A DNA stretch of 54,391 nt from Oceanobacillus luteolus. GTDB lineage: Bacteria > Bacillota > Bacilli > Bacillales > Amphibacillaceae. Location of the stretch: positions 1-54,391 of the forward strand of contig NZ_JAMBON010000022.1 of the NCBI RefSeq assembly GCF_023715655.1, given 5' to 3'. Numbering within the stretch: position 1 is the first letter of the stretch; the number at the start of each line of letters is the position of its first letter. Under the pieces are notes generated by a model that worked only from the letters and a program-made list of their open reading frames with translations, ran no database searches and was not told the origin of the DNA. The translations under genes were made by a program, and so were the position numbers. Below are positions 38,386 to 47,818 of this stretch, piece after piece.

Positions 38386-39328
38386 TTCTGTAATTTTTAC
38401 ATGTTATATCTAAATCATGGATGACCGCATCTGCTTCTTCCCAGCTGTAAACCGTCGCTCCCGAAGCCAATGGGTGTCCCCCACCGTTATATTTCGCTGC
38501 TATCTCATTAATCACTGGACCTTTAGAGCGGAGTCTCACTCTTATCAAATCATCTTCTTCGATAAAGAACACCCATGCTTTAATCCCTTTAACATCACCG
38601 AGTACATTAACGAGTTGTCCTGTCTCATCTGCAGAAACTTGATACTCATCCAACAATTCTTTTGTCAGCTTTATTGCACACAATCCAGACTCGAACATTT
38701 TAAAGTCCTGCAGGATATGACCTCTAAGCCGCATAATATTCGTCTCTACACTGTAAAGATTTTGATATAATTCCGGGCGGTCAAATTGATAGGTAACAAG
38801 CTCAGCAGCAAATTGGAACGTTTTCTTCGTTGTGCTTGGAAATAAAAATCTACCGGTATCACCTACTATACCAGCATATAGTAATCTCGCTCCCTCATCA
38901 CTTAACTTGAATCCCTCGCTCTTTCCTGCTTCAAACAATTCATAAATCATTTCGCTTGTTGAGCTTGCATCGGTATTAACCCACACAACATCTCCATACG
39001 CATCCACATTCGGATGATGATCAATTTTAATTATCTTCTCACCCAACTTATGGCGCTCATCATCTATTCTTGGTGTATTCGCCGTATCACATACAATAAC
39101 AAGAGCCCCTTCATACACATCCTCAGAAATGGTGTCCATTTTAATAAGAAATTCAAACTCGGGGTCGTCCACTCCAACAATATAGACATTTTTATCAGGG
39201 TAAGATGTTTGGATGATTTCTTTTAATCCACCTTGAGAACCAAGTGCATCTGGATCAGGGCGGACATGACGATGAATAATAATTGTTTCATATTGTTTTA
39301 TCGCTTCAATAATACTACGTTTTTCCAT
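38381..39328 (-). CDS. nrnA: Bifunctional oligoribonuclease/PAP phosphatase NrnA
   Basis: DHH-family phosphoesterase that degrades nanoRNA and 3',5'-phosphoadenosine to mononucleotides. The 315 residues carry motifs RPDPDALGSQ, VCDTANTPRID, IDHHPNVDAYGD and the DHHA1 glycine-rich GGGHPLASGAT. The start follows AAGGAGATTGG. It is convergent with the preceding small gene. Confidence 0.95.
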   Translation of the reverse strand: MEKRSIIEAIKQYETIIIHRHVRPDPDALGSQGGLKEIIQTSYPDKNVYIVGVDDPEFEFLIKMDTISEDVYEGALVIVCDTANTPRIDDERHKLGEKIIKIDHHPNVDAYGDVVWVNTDASSTSEMIYELFEAGKSEGFKLSDEGARLLYAGIVGDTGRFLFPSTTKKTFQFAAELVTYQFDRPELYQNLYSVETNIMRLRGHILQDFKMFESGLCAIKLTKELLDEYQVSADETGQLVNVLGDVKGIKAWVFFIEEDDLIRVRLRSKGPVINEIAAKYNGGGHPLASGATVYSWEEADAVIHDLDITCKNYRK

Positions 39329-39458
39329 AATACAGCTCCAATCTCCTTAAGGGAAAACCTATTATTTAGTCTTACTCCGTACATAACTAGAAAAATACTG
39401 TAAAACAAGTTAGAATAGAATAGTGATTTAGTATTTAAGGTAGTTTAGGAGAGATGAT

Positions 39459-39755
39459 ATGATAATTTTCCCTATAGGTATCGTGATTTCCCTTGTACTA
39501 TACGTTTATTATAAGGTTGCTATTGTGAAAAGCAAAGATATCTTAACACAAAAGTATTTTAATGGTAAGTCCCGTATCTGCCTAGGTGCTTTTATTCTGC
39601 TGTTTGGAATTAACCAATATTTCTTTTATGAGACGACACTTTCTCTAATTATCGGCATTATATTTGTACTTTTAGGTGGTTTGCAGGTAACTCGTGGTTA
39701 TAACGAAGCAAGGCATTATCGAAATGAATATCGGAGATTGAATCCTAGCGAATAA
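39459..39755 (+). CDS. ytpI: YtpI family membrane protein
   Basis: A 98-residue membrane protein with helices near 1-20, 37-55 and 58-78 and a basic C-terminal tail (GYNEARHYRNEYRRL), matching YtpI in length and position next to nrnA and ytoI. Its function is unknown. The ATG follows AGGAGAG. It ends at a strong shared terminator. Confidence 0.87.
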   Translation: MIIFPIGIVISLVLYVYYKVAIVKSKDILTQKYFNGKSRICLGAFILLFGINQYFFYETTLSLIIGIIFVLLGGLQVTRGYNEARHYRNEYRRLNPSE

Positions 39756-39789
39756 AAAACATGCACCTTCTCTTAGGTGCATGTTTTTT
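39754..39789. terminator. Bidirectional terminator of ytpI and ytoI
   Basis: Perfect 15-bp stem, 39754-39768 with 39775-39789, A-run and T-run on opposite sides. The ytoI stop codon touches the stem. Confidence 0.9.
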
Positions 39790-41096
39790 TAACGATTAAT
39801 CAATTGTGCCATTAATAAGCCTTTACCAATAAGGTTTTTCTCATCAAACACTTCAACGTCCACTTTCGCATATAGTCGTCCAACCTCTAGGATAGTCGGC
39901 TTAATCCGGAGTTCACTATCGATTTGCACCGGCTTCGTGAAGTAAACGGTAATATTTTCAATGGATAATTCCGCTCTCCGTTTATCCATCAACAATCTAC
40001 TGCTTGCCTCTATAATCAAAGCAGTGAAGACTCCGTGACCTAAGGTTCCTAAATGATTCGTCATTTGTGGTACAACTTGTGAAACGAATACATTTTCCTC
40101 ATCAGGAGCAGCTTCCAAATTACTTGTAATGATATCTGTAATGGTCTCCCCTACTTGTGGCTGACGTTGTATTTGCTGCATTGCCTTCAGTACATCCTGT
40201 CTGGACACTACACCAATTAAAATTCGAGAATCATCTACTACCGGCAAGAGTTCAATACCTTCCCAAACCATCGTATGAGAAGCAGACGCCAGTGAAGTTT
40301 TAGACTGCACGGTATGAGGTTTCTTACTCATCACTTTGTCGATACTTATCTGTTCATCCTGACCTACAATATCTTTTGAGGAGATCATCCCAACTACGCG
40401 CATCTTACTGTCGACCACTGGAAAACGTGTGTGGGTGGAACGTCTATTTAATACATACCAATCCTCAATCTTATCCGTATTACGCATATAAAATGTATCT
40501 TCCAATGGAGTTGCGATATCTCCTACAAAGATAATTTCCTTTTTGATCAACTGGTCATAAATTGCACGGTTAATCATAGAAGCTACGGTAAACGTATCAT
40601 AACTTGTAGAAATGATCGGCAAGTCCTTCTCGTCCGCAAGTTGCTTATTCCTTTCTTCTGTATCGAAACCCCCGGTAATCAACACAGCAGCTCCGGTCTG
40701 CAACGCACGATAATGCGCTTCCACCCGGTTACCAACAATAAGTAAAGAACCCGCATCCGTGTAACGCATCATGTCTTCCAGCTGCATGGCACCGATCAAG
40801 AATTTACTTAATGTCTTATGAAGGCCATCACGTCCTCCAAGTACTTGTCCATCAATTATGTTGACAACCTCTGCAAATGTCAGCCGCTCGAAGTTTTCTT
40901 TTTTCTTCTTTTCAATCCGAATGGTACCGACCCGCTCAATCGTACTTACAAGCCCTTGATTTTCCGCTTCCTTAATTGCCCGGTAGGCAGTTCCATCACT
41001 TACATTCATGACTTTTGCAATTTGGCGTACGGAGATCTTTTGGCCAACTTCTAAAGATAAAATATGTTGCAAAATCATTTCGTGTTTCGTAGCCAT
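39789..41096 (-). CDS. ytoI: CBS-domain and hotdog-domain regulatory protein YtoI
   Basis: A 435-residue modular protein with an N-terminal helix-turn-helix (about 3-65, VRQIAKVMNVSDGTAYRAI), a DRTGG-like domain (about 90-190), two CBS domains (about 190-310) that usually bind adenine nucleotides, and a C-terminal hotdog/MaoC-like thioesterase fold (about 330-435). The domain set matches YtoI, whose target is unknown. I start at the ATG at 41096 because AGGCGGTG lies six bases upstream; the longer GTG start overlaps it. Confidence 0.9.
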   Translation of the reverse strand: MATKHEMILQHILSLEVGQKISVRQIAKVMNVSDGTAYRAIKEAENQGLVSTIERVGTIRIEKKKKENFERLTFAEVVNIIDGQVLGGRDGLHKTLSKFLIGAMQLEDMMRYTDAGSLLIVGNRVEAHYRALQTGAAVLITGGFDTEERNKQLADEKDLPIISTSYDTFTVASMINRAIYDQLIKKEIIFVGDIATPLEDTFYMRNTDKIEDWYVLNRRSTHTRFPVVDSKMRVVGMISSKDIVGQDEQISIDKVMSKKPHTVQSKTSLASASHTMVWEGIELLPVVDDSRILIGVVSRQDVLKAMQQIQRQPQVGETITDIITSNLEAAPDEENVFVSQVVPQMTNHLGTLGHGVFTALIIEASSRLLMDKRRAELSIENITVYFTKPVQIDSELRIKPTILEVGRLYAKVDVEVFDEKNLIGKGLLMAQLINR

Positions 41097-41165
41097 CTTA
41101 AACACCGCCTAATCTGTACTATAGCAATACTTCTAATTCAATTATACAGATTAGAACCCAACTAC

Positions 41166-41393
41166 TCAACGATTAGCACGTATTTTGTTTTCCTCAAAAG
41201 ACTGTTCCATTACAGGCGGTGCGATCATTTGTAAAAGATTCGCCAAATTCGCTCCAACTACAAGCAGCAAAAATGCCAGCCACATACCCCAAAACGTCAT
41301 CTCCAAGCCTGAAGCTGCAAGTGTAAACTTCGGCCAGGCGAAATAGAGCATGAGAGCTGCCAGAAGTAGTCGGAGGGTGGGTAGGTTTTTCAT
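41166..41393 (-). CDS. Small two-helix membrane protein of unknown function
   Basis: A 75-residue protein with an excellent RBS (AAAGGAGGAAAC) and ATG at 41393. Two hydrophobic segments: about 6-25 (LRLLLAALMLYFAW) and 33-55 (FWGMWLAFLLLVVGANLANLL), then a polar charged tail. I do not recognise the family; the frame extends upstream but only without an RBS. It lies between ytoI and a degraded gene. Confidence 0.75.
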   Translation of the reverse strand: MKNLPTLRLLLAALMLYFAWPKFTLAASGLEMTFWGMWLAFLLLVVGANLANLLQMIAPPVMEQSFEENKIRANR

Positions 41394-41465
41394 AGTATGT
41401 TTCCTCCTTTTTAAATATATATATGGAGTAATCATGTGTGAAAGAACAATTATTATGTAAAGTGA

Positions 41466-41817
41466 CTAGTCGTACCAAACGTCAATTGTCGGTTGATGTG
41501 AATCGTCCCATTCAATTATTGGATTATCCTCTCTGTCACTATCACCAGGATTACCTAGATTTACATCACATTTTCCTTTTATTTCTTTGTAAGCATTCTC
41601 TTCTATAATTGGATCCTTCGCTCGCCAACTTTCAATTTGCTCATCGAGAACAATTTTGCCTCTTTGCGATCCATACCCTCTAACATGATGTTCGCAATTT
41701 CCAATCCATTGGATATGTTTCCATTCGCTTCTAAATTTTGTAAAAATAGAGGGTGAAGTGAGATAGCAGATAATGAAACGATACTTATAAACAACAATAT
41801 TTTTTTAAAAGGAACAT
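41466..41817 (-). pseudogene. Frameshifted gene for a small secreted or membrane-anchored protein
   Basis: From the ATG at 41817, three successive minus-strand frames make sense only if joined. Adding one A to the A7 run (41800-41806) and one A to the A4 run (41654-41657) restores a single 117-codon frame ending at 41466-41468. The product would have a clean signal or anchor helix (MFLLKKILLFISIVSLSAIS), a helical middle with MLEGMDRKEAK, then IVLDEQIESWRAKD and an acidic tail ending IDVWYD. The gene is followed downstream by the prepilin peptidase's neighbourhood on the same strand. It may be a minor-pilin-like protein, but the usual G-F-x-L-x-E start is missing. The RBS is weak. The rest of the 41394-41901 gap shows no intact gene. 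Confidence 0.5.
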
Positions 41818-41901
41818 TCTTCTAAAAAACAGGCTCCATATGGTGCATAAGCATGAATGGAAGGACGGTTGTACCAGTTGCTCCATTTTTTCAACGTAGA
41901 T

Positions 41902-42666
41902 CTAACAGTTTATGTAAAACAACTGCATGTACCAATGAATCATCTCTTCCCCATAAAAATAAGAAAGTAATGCACCTGCAACTATATACGGACCAAATGG
42001 AATCGGCTGTTTTCGTTCAACAATTTTAAGTGCCATTAACGCTATTCCCACTACAGCACCTAATAGACATGCCAAAAAGAAAGCTAGGAGTACATTTTGC
42101 AGTCCTAATACAATTCCTAACACTCCAAATAACTTCATGTCCCCAGCACCCATACCTCCACGGCTAATAATGATAATCAACGCAAGCAGTGCAATTGCTA
42201 TAAGCGAGCCGACAATCGGAGACCACCAAGGATCCAACGGACTGATAAATCGCATAATGATAAAAAATGGCAGGAAAAATCGCAATACATTGTTTTGAAT
42301 GATCATATAGTGAATATCAGAAACGAGTATAATCATCAACATGGATACTAGCATTAATGCTATGACTAACTCCCAGTCGAATCCAATCTGCATGTAACTG
42401 AATAGAAATAAACATCCAGTTAATGCTTCAATTATCGGATATACAGGTGAGATTCTTTCACCGCAATACCTACATTTCCCAAACTGGATGAAATAAGACA
42501 TAATAGGCATTAGTTCATACCAAGACAATGTTTTTTTACATCTTGGACAATAGGAGCGGTCATTTATAAATGTTTCATTTTTCGGTCCTCTAAGTCCTAC
42601 CACGTTATAAAACGAGCCGAATATCGCTCCAAATGTAAAGAATAACAGACAATATATGTACTCCAA
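41902..42666 (-). CDS. comC: Type IV prepilin peptidase (ComC/PilD family)
   Basis: Membrane aspartyl protease that cleaves and methylates prepilins of the competence pseudopilus. The 254 residues have an N-terminal helix with GAIFGSFYNVVGLR, a cytoplasmic domain with the two zinc-type Cys pairs CPRC and CRYC, then six or more helices including the catalytic SDIHYMIIQN and GGMGAGDMKLFGVLG. The start is a TTG at 42666; a purine-rich GAGGGGGG lies upstream. In B. subtilis comC sits near folC, so its location here is different. The neighbouring frameshifted gene could be a substrate; that is speculation. Confidence 0.93.
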   Translation of the reverse strand: MEYIYCLLFFTFGAIFGSFYNVVGLRGPKNETFINDRSYCPRCKKTLSWYELMPIMSYFIQFGKCRYCGERISPVYPIIEALTGCLFLFSYMQIGFDWELVIALMLVSMLMIILVSDIHYMIIQNNVLRFFLPFFIIMRFISPLDPWWSPIVGSLIAIALLALIIIISRGGMGAGDMKLFGVLGIVLGLQNVLLAFFLACLLGAVVGIALMALKIVERKQPIPFGPYIVAGALLSYFYGEEMIHWYMQLFYINC

Positions 42667-42782
42667 CCTCCGGCCCCCCTCAGCTATATCGCATGTAACT
42701 TTTCACCCATGATTATAGCACTATATGGAAGTAATTTCATGAATCTACACAAAATTATTATGAAATTTACAATCAGAAAAAG

Positions 42783-42810
42783 CCCTATAAACAGTAAACT
42801 GTTTATACGG
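42783..42810 (-). terminator. Terminator after ytkL
   Basis: Stem 42783-42794 with 42799-42810 (one mismatch), four-base loop, followed on minus by GCUUUUUC. Confidence 0.75.
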
Positions 42811-42836
42811 CTAACATTCGCAATATTTATCTATAA

Positions 42837-43517
42837 CTATAATTCGATGGATTCGCCAATTTTCAATGCACGACCTTCTCCGGTTTTCACTTTACTTGCC
42901 CAAGCATCTGGATCTTGTTCAATCACAGGGAAAGTATTGTAATGGACCGGTACACTAATCTTCGCATTAATCCAATCAGCTGCAACTAAAGCATCTTCAG
43001 GTCCCATCGTGAAGTTATCTCCAATCGGGATAAACGCAATATCAATGTCATTCATTTCCCCGTACATCTTTAAATCGGTAAACAATGCTGTATCACCAAC
43101 ATGGTAAATCGTTTTTCCTCCGACAGTAAGTAAGATGCCGCCTGGCATTCCTCCGTAAATTACTGTTCCATCATCTTCCGCATAGGACGAGCCATGAAAG
43201 GCTTGTGTGAATTTTACTTTTCCAAAATCGAATTCACGGGAGCCGCCAATATGCATCGGATGGGTTACAACCCCTTTTGTTCCGAGATATACAGCAAGTT
43301 CGTTCGGTGCAACAATCAATGCATCTGTACGTTTTGCAATCTCCACTGCATCACCCACATGGTCATTATGGGCATGTGTCAATAATATAACATCTGCATC
43401 CACCGTACTTGCATCTAAATCACAAGCCTCATTGCCAGAGATAAAAGGGTCAAATAAGATCGTATGTGAACCTGTTTCAACTTTTACGACTGAATGACCG
43501 TGATAGGATACTTTCAT
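42837..43517 (-). CDS. ytkL: UPF0173 metal-dependent hydrolase YtkL
   Basis: Metallo-beta-lactamase-fold protein of 226 residues. Metal ligands are visible: [10 protein letters not shown], the His of HPMHIGG or [17 protein letters not shown] and the C-terminal VPVHYNTFP. The UPF0173 family signature [11 protein letters not shown] is present at the start. The substrate is unknown. The ATG follows GGGAGAG. Confidence 0.94.
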   Translation of the reverse strand: MKVSYHGHSVVKVETGSHTILFDPFISGNEACDLDASTVDADVILLTHAHNDHVGDAVEIAKRTDALIVAPNELAVYLGTKGVVTHPMHIGGSREFDFGKVKFTQAFHGSSYAEDDGTVIYGGMPGGILLTVGGKTIYHVGDTALFTDLKMYGEMNDIDIAFIPIGDNFTMGPEDALVAADWINAKISVPVHYNTFPVIEQDPDAWASKVKTGEGRALKIGESIEL

Positions 43518-43673
43518 TGAACATCTCTCCCTTTTTAATAATTCTATCTATATTCAAATTAAAACATAATGTATGGTGAAAGTTAAGTTATAACTGTTCG
43601 TTGAATTTATAAGATGTGGTTATGAGAAATTGAATATAGTATGAGTTCCTCTTACTTTCACCCTTGTAATGTA

Positions 43674-43699
43674 AAAAAAGCACCATCGGGTGCTTTTTT
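43674..43699 (-). terminator. Terminator after pspA
   Basis: GCACC/GGTGC core (43680-43684 with 43689-43693) extended by A- and T-runs on the two sides. On minus it ends the pspA-like gene. Confidence 0.85.
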
Positions 43700-43709
43700 G
43701 ATTTGTGCA

Positions 43710-44393
43710 TTATTCTGTTGGGCTTTCGTCTTTACCTAGTTTTTTCTTTAGTGCTGCAAGTTCATCATCTACATCATTCGTAATTAAATCTTTGAATTCA
43801 TCATCTAACGTCCGGCTTGCTTGCGAGATATCCTCAGATGTTTCAGCTTCAGCCTCAAAACGTAATACCTTTTCTTCCATACGTTCGAAACCTTGCCTGG
43901 ATTCATCACCACTGATGGAAGACATCGTACGGTTCATCTTTGTTCTCGTTTTCGCGGATTCTGCACGAGCTTTCAAAGAATCCTTCTTCAATTGCATCTC
44001 ACGGTATTCACGTTTCATTTCATCTAATTTATCACGGAGAGATGATACATCAGCTTGGGCACGTTCCCAAGACTCTGTTAAGCTTGCCAATGTATTTTCA
44101 TGGTCTTTCTTATCTTGAAGTGCACGACGAGCTAAATCATCATTGCCTGCTTCGACAGCTTTTTCAGCTTGTTCTTGACGACGATCCACCATCACTTGAG
44201 CATCATTTACTTTTCGTTTCAACATTTTTTCATTGGCGATTTGTTTAGCTACCGCAGCCTCTGCTTCTCGAATGTCTTCACCCATATCCCTTAAAAATTG
44301 GTCAAGCATTTTCACTGGATCTTCGGCTTTGTCAATCATTGCATTAAGTTCTGAACTGACTACTGTTCTAATCCTTTTAAAAAATTGAAACAC
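43710..44393 (-). CDS. pspA: PspA/IM30 family membrane-stress protein
   Basis: A 227-residue, almost wholly helical coiled-coil protein (starting FQFFKRIRTVVSSELNAMIDKAEDPVKMLDQFLRDM). PspA/LiaH/Vipp1 proteins form large rings on stressed membranes. It starts at a GTG behind AAGGAGGAG. It stands alone, without liaI/liaF/liaRS or other psp genes beside it. PspA versus LiaH cannot be settled from the sequence. Confidence 0.93.
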   Translation of the reverse strand: MFQFFKRIRTVVSSELNAMIDKAEDPVKMLDQFLRDMGEDIREAEAAVAKQIANEKMLKRKVNDAQVMVDRRQEQAEKAVEAGNDDLARRALQDKKDHENTLASLTESWERAQADVSSLRDKLDEMKREYREMQLKKDSLKARAESAKTRTKMNRTMSSISGDESRQGFERMEEKVLRFEAEAETSEDISQASRTLDDEFKDLITNDVDDELAALKKKLGKDESPTE

Positions 44394-44533
44394 AGTTATC
44401 TCCTCCTTAATTTTAGCTAATGTATTGTTTCCCTTTTACAAAGGATAACATTCCTGTAATCTTCTATTCCTTATGTATTACGCATTGAAAATGAAAAGGT
44501 TTCAAGAAAAATGTAAAAAACTCTTATAAAAAT

Positions 44534-44563
44534 AAAAGCACTGATTAAAAAATCAGTGCTTTT
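44534..44563 (-). terminator. Terminator after ald
   Basis: Perfect 13-bp stem, 44534-44546 with 44551-44563, four-base loop. Confidence 0.85.
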
Positions 44564-44566
44564 CCT

Positions 44567-45691
44567 CTATTTGTTCAACAATACTTTAACATCCTCATAT
44601 TCCATTTGATGAGCATCTGCAACAGCTTTGTAGGCGACGTAACCACCTAATGTGTTTATACCATTGAGAAGTGCTGCATTATCCTTAACAGCCTGCTTCA
44701 ATCCTTTATTAGCAACTTGCAAAATATATGGTGTTGTAGCATTCGTTAAACCTACCGTCGCTGTTTGTGGGACGGCTCCAGGCATATTAGCCACGGTATA
44801 ATGGACAACATCATGTTTCATATAAGTCGGGTTATCATGCGTTGTAATCCTGTCACTCGTTTCAAAGTTACCACCTTGGTCAATAGCAACGTCAACCATT
44901 ACAGAGCCTGGTGCCATTTGTTTCACCATTTCTTCTGTAACTAAAACTGGAGCTTTAGCACCTGGTATGAGTACTGCACCAATAACCAAATCAGATTCGA
45001 TAACAGACGTATAGATGTTGTGCGGATTTGATACTAACGTATTAATGGAATTTCCAAAAATATCATCTAGTTGACGTAACCGGTCAGGGTTTAGATCAAT
45101 TATCGTCACCTTTGCACCTAGTCCGACTGCTATTTTAGCGGCATTCGTTCCAACTACTCCACCACCAATAATTGTTACCTTTCCTCTGGCGACCCCAGGT
45201 ATTCCTGAAAGAAGGATCCCTTTACCACCATGGATTTTTTCAAGAAATTGCATACCGACTTGGGTAACCATTCTTCCCGCCACTTCACTCATAGGAGTCA
45301 ATAATGGTAAAGCCCCATTCGGCAGCTGAACCGTTTCATAGGCAAGTCCGGTCACTTTGTTCTCTACTAAAGCCTTTGTCAATTCAGGTTCATTTGCTAA
45401 ATGTAAGTAGGTGAATAAAATAAGTCCTTCACGGAAGTATTTGAATTCTTCTTTTTTTGGTTCTTTTACTTTTAAAACCATATCCTGATTCCAAGCTTCT
45501 TCAGCAGTATCGACTATAACTGCACCCACTTCTTTATATTGTTCATCGAAAAAGCTAGAGCCTTCGCCCGCTCCTGTTTGAACGTACACCTCATGCCCTG
45601 CCTGCGTTAAAGAATATACACCTGAAGGGGCCATCGCAACACGATTTTCATTATTAAGTATTTCTTTTGGTATACCGATTCTCATTTCCAA
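44567..45691 (-). CDS. ald: Alanine dehydrogenase
   Basis: Reversibly deaminates L-alanine to pyruvate and ammonia with NAD; in Bacillus it supports alanine use and sporulation. The 374 residues have the start [18 protein letters not shown], the catalytic Lys and His regions ([16 protein letters not shown]), and the nucleotide-binding [18 protein letters not shown]. An ATG two codons downstream (MEMRIGIP) is an alternative. It has its own terminator and is a single-gene unit. Confidence 0.97.
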   Translation of the reverse strand: MEMRIGIPKEILNNENRVAMAPSGVYSLTQAGHEVYVQTGAGEGSSFFDEQYKEVGAVIVDTAEEAWNQDMVLKVKEPKKEEFKYFREGLILFTYLHLANEPELTKALVENKVTGLAYETVQLPNGALPLLTPMSEVAGRMVTQVGMQFLEKIHGGKGILLSGIPGVARGKVTIIGGGVVGTNAAKIAVGLGAKVTIIDLNPDRLRQLDDIFGNSINTLVSNPHNIYTSVIESDLVIGAVLIPGAKAPVLVTEEMVKQMAPGSVMVDVAIDQGGNFETSDRITTHDNPTYMKHDVVHYTVANMPGAVPQTATVGLTNATTPYILQVANKGLKQAVKDNAALLNGINTLGGYVAYKAVADAHQMEYEDVKVLLNK

Positions 45692-45772
45692 TCCTCCTAT
45701 GTAGCATATTCAAATCTAAGCCTATTGTAACAAAAGAAAGACTATTAAGCATTCTTGGAAATAGAATTATTT

Positions 45773-45802
45773 GTCTGGAAGAGAATTAACTCTCTTCCAG
45801 AC
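45773..45802 (-). terminator. Hairpin after the small 51-residue protein gene
   Basis: Perfect 12-bp stem, 45773-45784 with 45791-45802, six-base loop. The tail on minus is AAAUAAUUCU, a poor U-tract, so termination may be weak. Confidence 0.6.
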
Positions 45803-45814
45803 GAACGATACAGA

Positions 45815-45970
45815 TTACCTGTTTTGGTTATTGAAGTGATGGACTCCACGGTTATTCTTCAACTGATCCTCAACTACTCCACTCTGATAACTTTCATTCA
45901 GCTGGTTTTTTACAGCGTCAATTCCTTTAGGGTCGGTAAACAGTTTGTTCTGCTTTTTTATTTTTGCCAA
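45815..45970 (-). CDS. Small basic protein of unknown function
   Basis: A 51-residue hydrophilic protein (MAKIKKQNKLFTDPKGIDAVKN, then an Asn/Gln-rich tail) from a TTG at 45970. The RBS AAGGAGGTGA is essentially perfect, which decides this start over the longer 73-codon frame. It has no hydrophobic helix, Cys or known motif. The Asn/Gln richness and small size resemble minor spore proteins, but I cannot name a family. It is divergent from uspA and has a hairpin at its end. Confidence 0.7.
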   Translation of the reverse strand: MAKIKKQNKLFTDPKGIDAVKNQLNESYQSGVVEDQLKNNRGVHHFNNQNR

Positions 45971-46095
45971 ATCAGTCACCTCCTTGAATTTAGTGTGCCC
46001 AAGAACCTGTAACAAAGTTGTTATTTTTACTGGCAATATTTGATTGGAACACTTTCCGTTAGGGTATATAATTAAAGTAGGAAGGGGAGATAATT

Positions 46096-46524
46096 ATGAA
46101 ATATAAAAACATTGTTGTTGCTGTGGACGGTTCTGAAGCCGCTGAGAAAGCGTTCAAGAAAGCTGTTTCTATAGCTCTACGTAATGATGCTCGCCTTATT
46201 ATTTCTCATGTTATTGATTCCCGGACGTTTGCGACAGCTGAAGCTTATGATCGTACACTTTCCAATCGTGCCGAGGAATATGCAAAAGAATTATTAGACA
46301 CGTATATTGAAAGCGCAAGAAAAGAAGGACTGACTGATTTGGTAAGATGTATCGAATATGGATCTCCAAAAGTTAAAGTCCCACGTGACATCGCGGAGAA
46401 CTTCAAAGCAGATTTGATCGTTTGTGGTGCAACTGGTATGAACGCAGTTGAGCGTTTCTTAATTGGCAGTGTCTCAGAAAGCATCACAAGACATGCCAAT
46501 TGTGATGTGTTGGTGATCAGATAA
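46096..46524 (+). CDS. Universal stress protein (UspA family)
   Basis: A 142-residue ATP-binding alpha/beta protein: IVVAVDGSEAAEKAFKKA at the start and the C-terminal nucleotide motif GATGMNAVERFLIGSVSESI. Usp proteins respond to stress or starvation; the specific role is unknown. The ATG follows GGAAGGGGAG. It is a single gene with a terminator after it. Confidence 0.95.
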   Translation: MKYKNIVVAVDGSEAAEKAFKKAVSIALRNDARLIISHVIDSRTFATAEAYDRTLSNRAEEYAKELLDTYIESARKEGLTDLVRCIEYGSPKVKVPRDIAENFKADLIVCGATGMNAVERFLIGSVSESITRHANCDVLVIR

Positions 46525-46543
46525 CACAACTTATATTAATTTG

Positions 46544-46570
46544 AAAGCATCCTTTATAGGATGCTTTTTA
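46544..46570 (+). terminator. Terminator after uspA
   Basis: Stem 46544-46553 with 46558-46567, then a short T-run on plus. Confidence 0.85.
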
Positions 46571-46583
46571 ATTTTAACTAAAA

Positions 46584-46615
46584 AATGGGAAAGAGGCTGA
46601 AACCTCTCACCCATT
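46584..46615 (-). terminator. Terminator after ackA, stop codon in stem
   Basis: Stem 46584-46596 with 46603-46615 with an internal mismatch, then five Us on minus. The ackA stop at 46614-46616 lies at the base of the stem. Confidence 0.8.
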
Positions 46616-47795
46616 AACTTAAGCGTACAGTGTCGCGTGCAATCATGACTTCTTCGTTGGTCGGAATCACGATTACTTTTACAGGCGAATGCGGATAATT
46701 AATAAATTGTTCTTTTCCACGTACGTTATTCAGTTTCGGATCCCAATAAACTCCCATGAATTCCAAACCTGTTAAGATTTTCTCACGTACTACATCACTA
46801 TTTTCACCAACACCTGCTGTAAAAATAATCGCATCTACACCAGACATTTTTGCGGCATAAGAACCAATGAATTGGTGGATTCTTTCAGCAAATACAGTTA
46901 GAGCAAGTTCTGCACGTTCATCTGAAGCTGCCCTCTCTTCAATATCCCGTAAGTCACTGGAAAATCCGGAAAGTGCCAACATTCCACTTTCCTTATTTAA
47001 TACGTGCACAACTTCATCGGCAGTTTTACCCGTTTTGTCCATAATATAAGGAATCAATGCAGGATCGATATCTCCCGATCGTGTTCCCATCGTCACTCCT
47101 GCAAGTGGAGTGAAGCCCATTGATGTATCAATGGATTTCCCTCCTTCGACAGCTGTAACACTTGCTCCATTTCCTATATGACAAGTGATGAGACGTAGAT
47201 CCTCGATTGGAGTGCCGATCAATTCTGCAGCTCGCTCTGATACAAATTTATGGCTTGTTCCATGGAAACCATATTTCCGAATGCCATATTCCGTATAATA
47301 GTTTTTAGGTAAACTATATAAATAAGATGATTTTGGCATGCTCTGGTGGAATGCTGTATCAAAGACTGCCACCATAGGTACATCAGGTAAGATTTCCTGG
47401 AAAGCTCGAATTCCTGTCAAGTTTGCAGGATTGTGAAGCGGAGCCAACTCGGAAACATTTTCAATCGTTTGAATCACTTCATCCGTGATCAGTACGGAAT
47501 CACTGAAGTATTCACCACCATGAACAACACGATGTCCAACCGCATCAATCTCCTGAAAGCTTTTGATGACACCAGAATCAGTCAATGCTTTGAGCAATAA
47601 TTGTACTGCGACACCATGGTTTGGGATATCTGAAATTGACTTCTCCTTATTACCATTCACTTCCATTTTAAAGATCGAATTATCCAGACCAATTCTCTCA
47701 ATAACACCGATAGCAGATACCTTCTCTTCTGGCATCTGAATCAATTGAAATTTTAATGATGAACTTCCTGCATTTATTGCTAATACATTTTTCAT
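46614..47795 (-). CDS. ackA: Acetate kinase
   Basis: Interconverts acetyl phosphate and acetate, making ATP during overflow metabolism. The 393 residues contain the ASKHA-fold start [16 protein letters not shown], the substrate region [35 protein letters not shown] and [13 protein letters not shown]. In B. subtilis ackA is activated by CcpA; no clear cre was located here. It is 23 bases downstream of ytxK, as in B. subtilis. Confidence 0.97.
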   Translation of the reverse strand: MKNVLAINAGSSSLKFQLIQMPEEKVSAIGVIERIGLDNSIFKMEVNGNKEKSISDIPNHGVAVQLLLKALTDSGVIKSFQEIDAVGHRVVHGGEYFSDSVLITDEVIQTIENVSELAPLHNPANLTGIRAFQEILPDVPMVAVFDTAFHQSMPKSSYLYSLPKNYYTEYGIRKYGFHGTSHKFVSERAAELIGTPIEDLRLITCHIGNGASVTAVEGGKSIDTSMGFTPLAGVTMGTRSGDIDPALIPYIMDKTGKTADEVVHVLNKESGMLALSGFSSDLRDIEERAASDERAELALTVFAERIHQFIGSYAAKMSGVDAIIFTAGVGENSDVVREKILTGLEFMGVYWDPKLNNVRGKEQFINYPHSPVKVIVIPTNEEVMIARDTVRLS

Positions 47796-47818
47796 AAAAT
47801 CACTCCAGCATTCAAGTA

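Noticed and set aside
41654-41657. Programmed frameshift in the broken secreted-protein gene
   Set aside because: No canonical slippery heptamer or downstream structure, and a second independent shift would also be needed at 41800-41806.
41822-41930. Short minus-strand frame reading KKWSNWYNRPSIHAYAPYG that might be a transposase tail
   Set aside because: Only about 35 codons, no start or RBS, and no clear match to a transposase motif.
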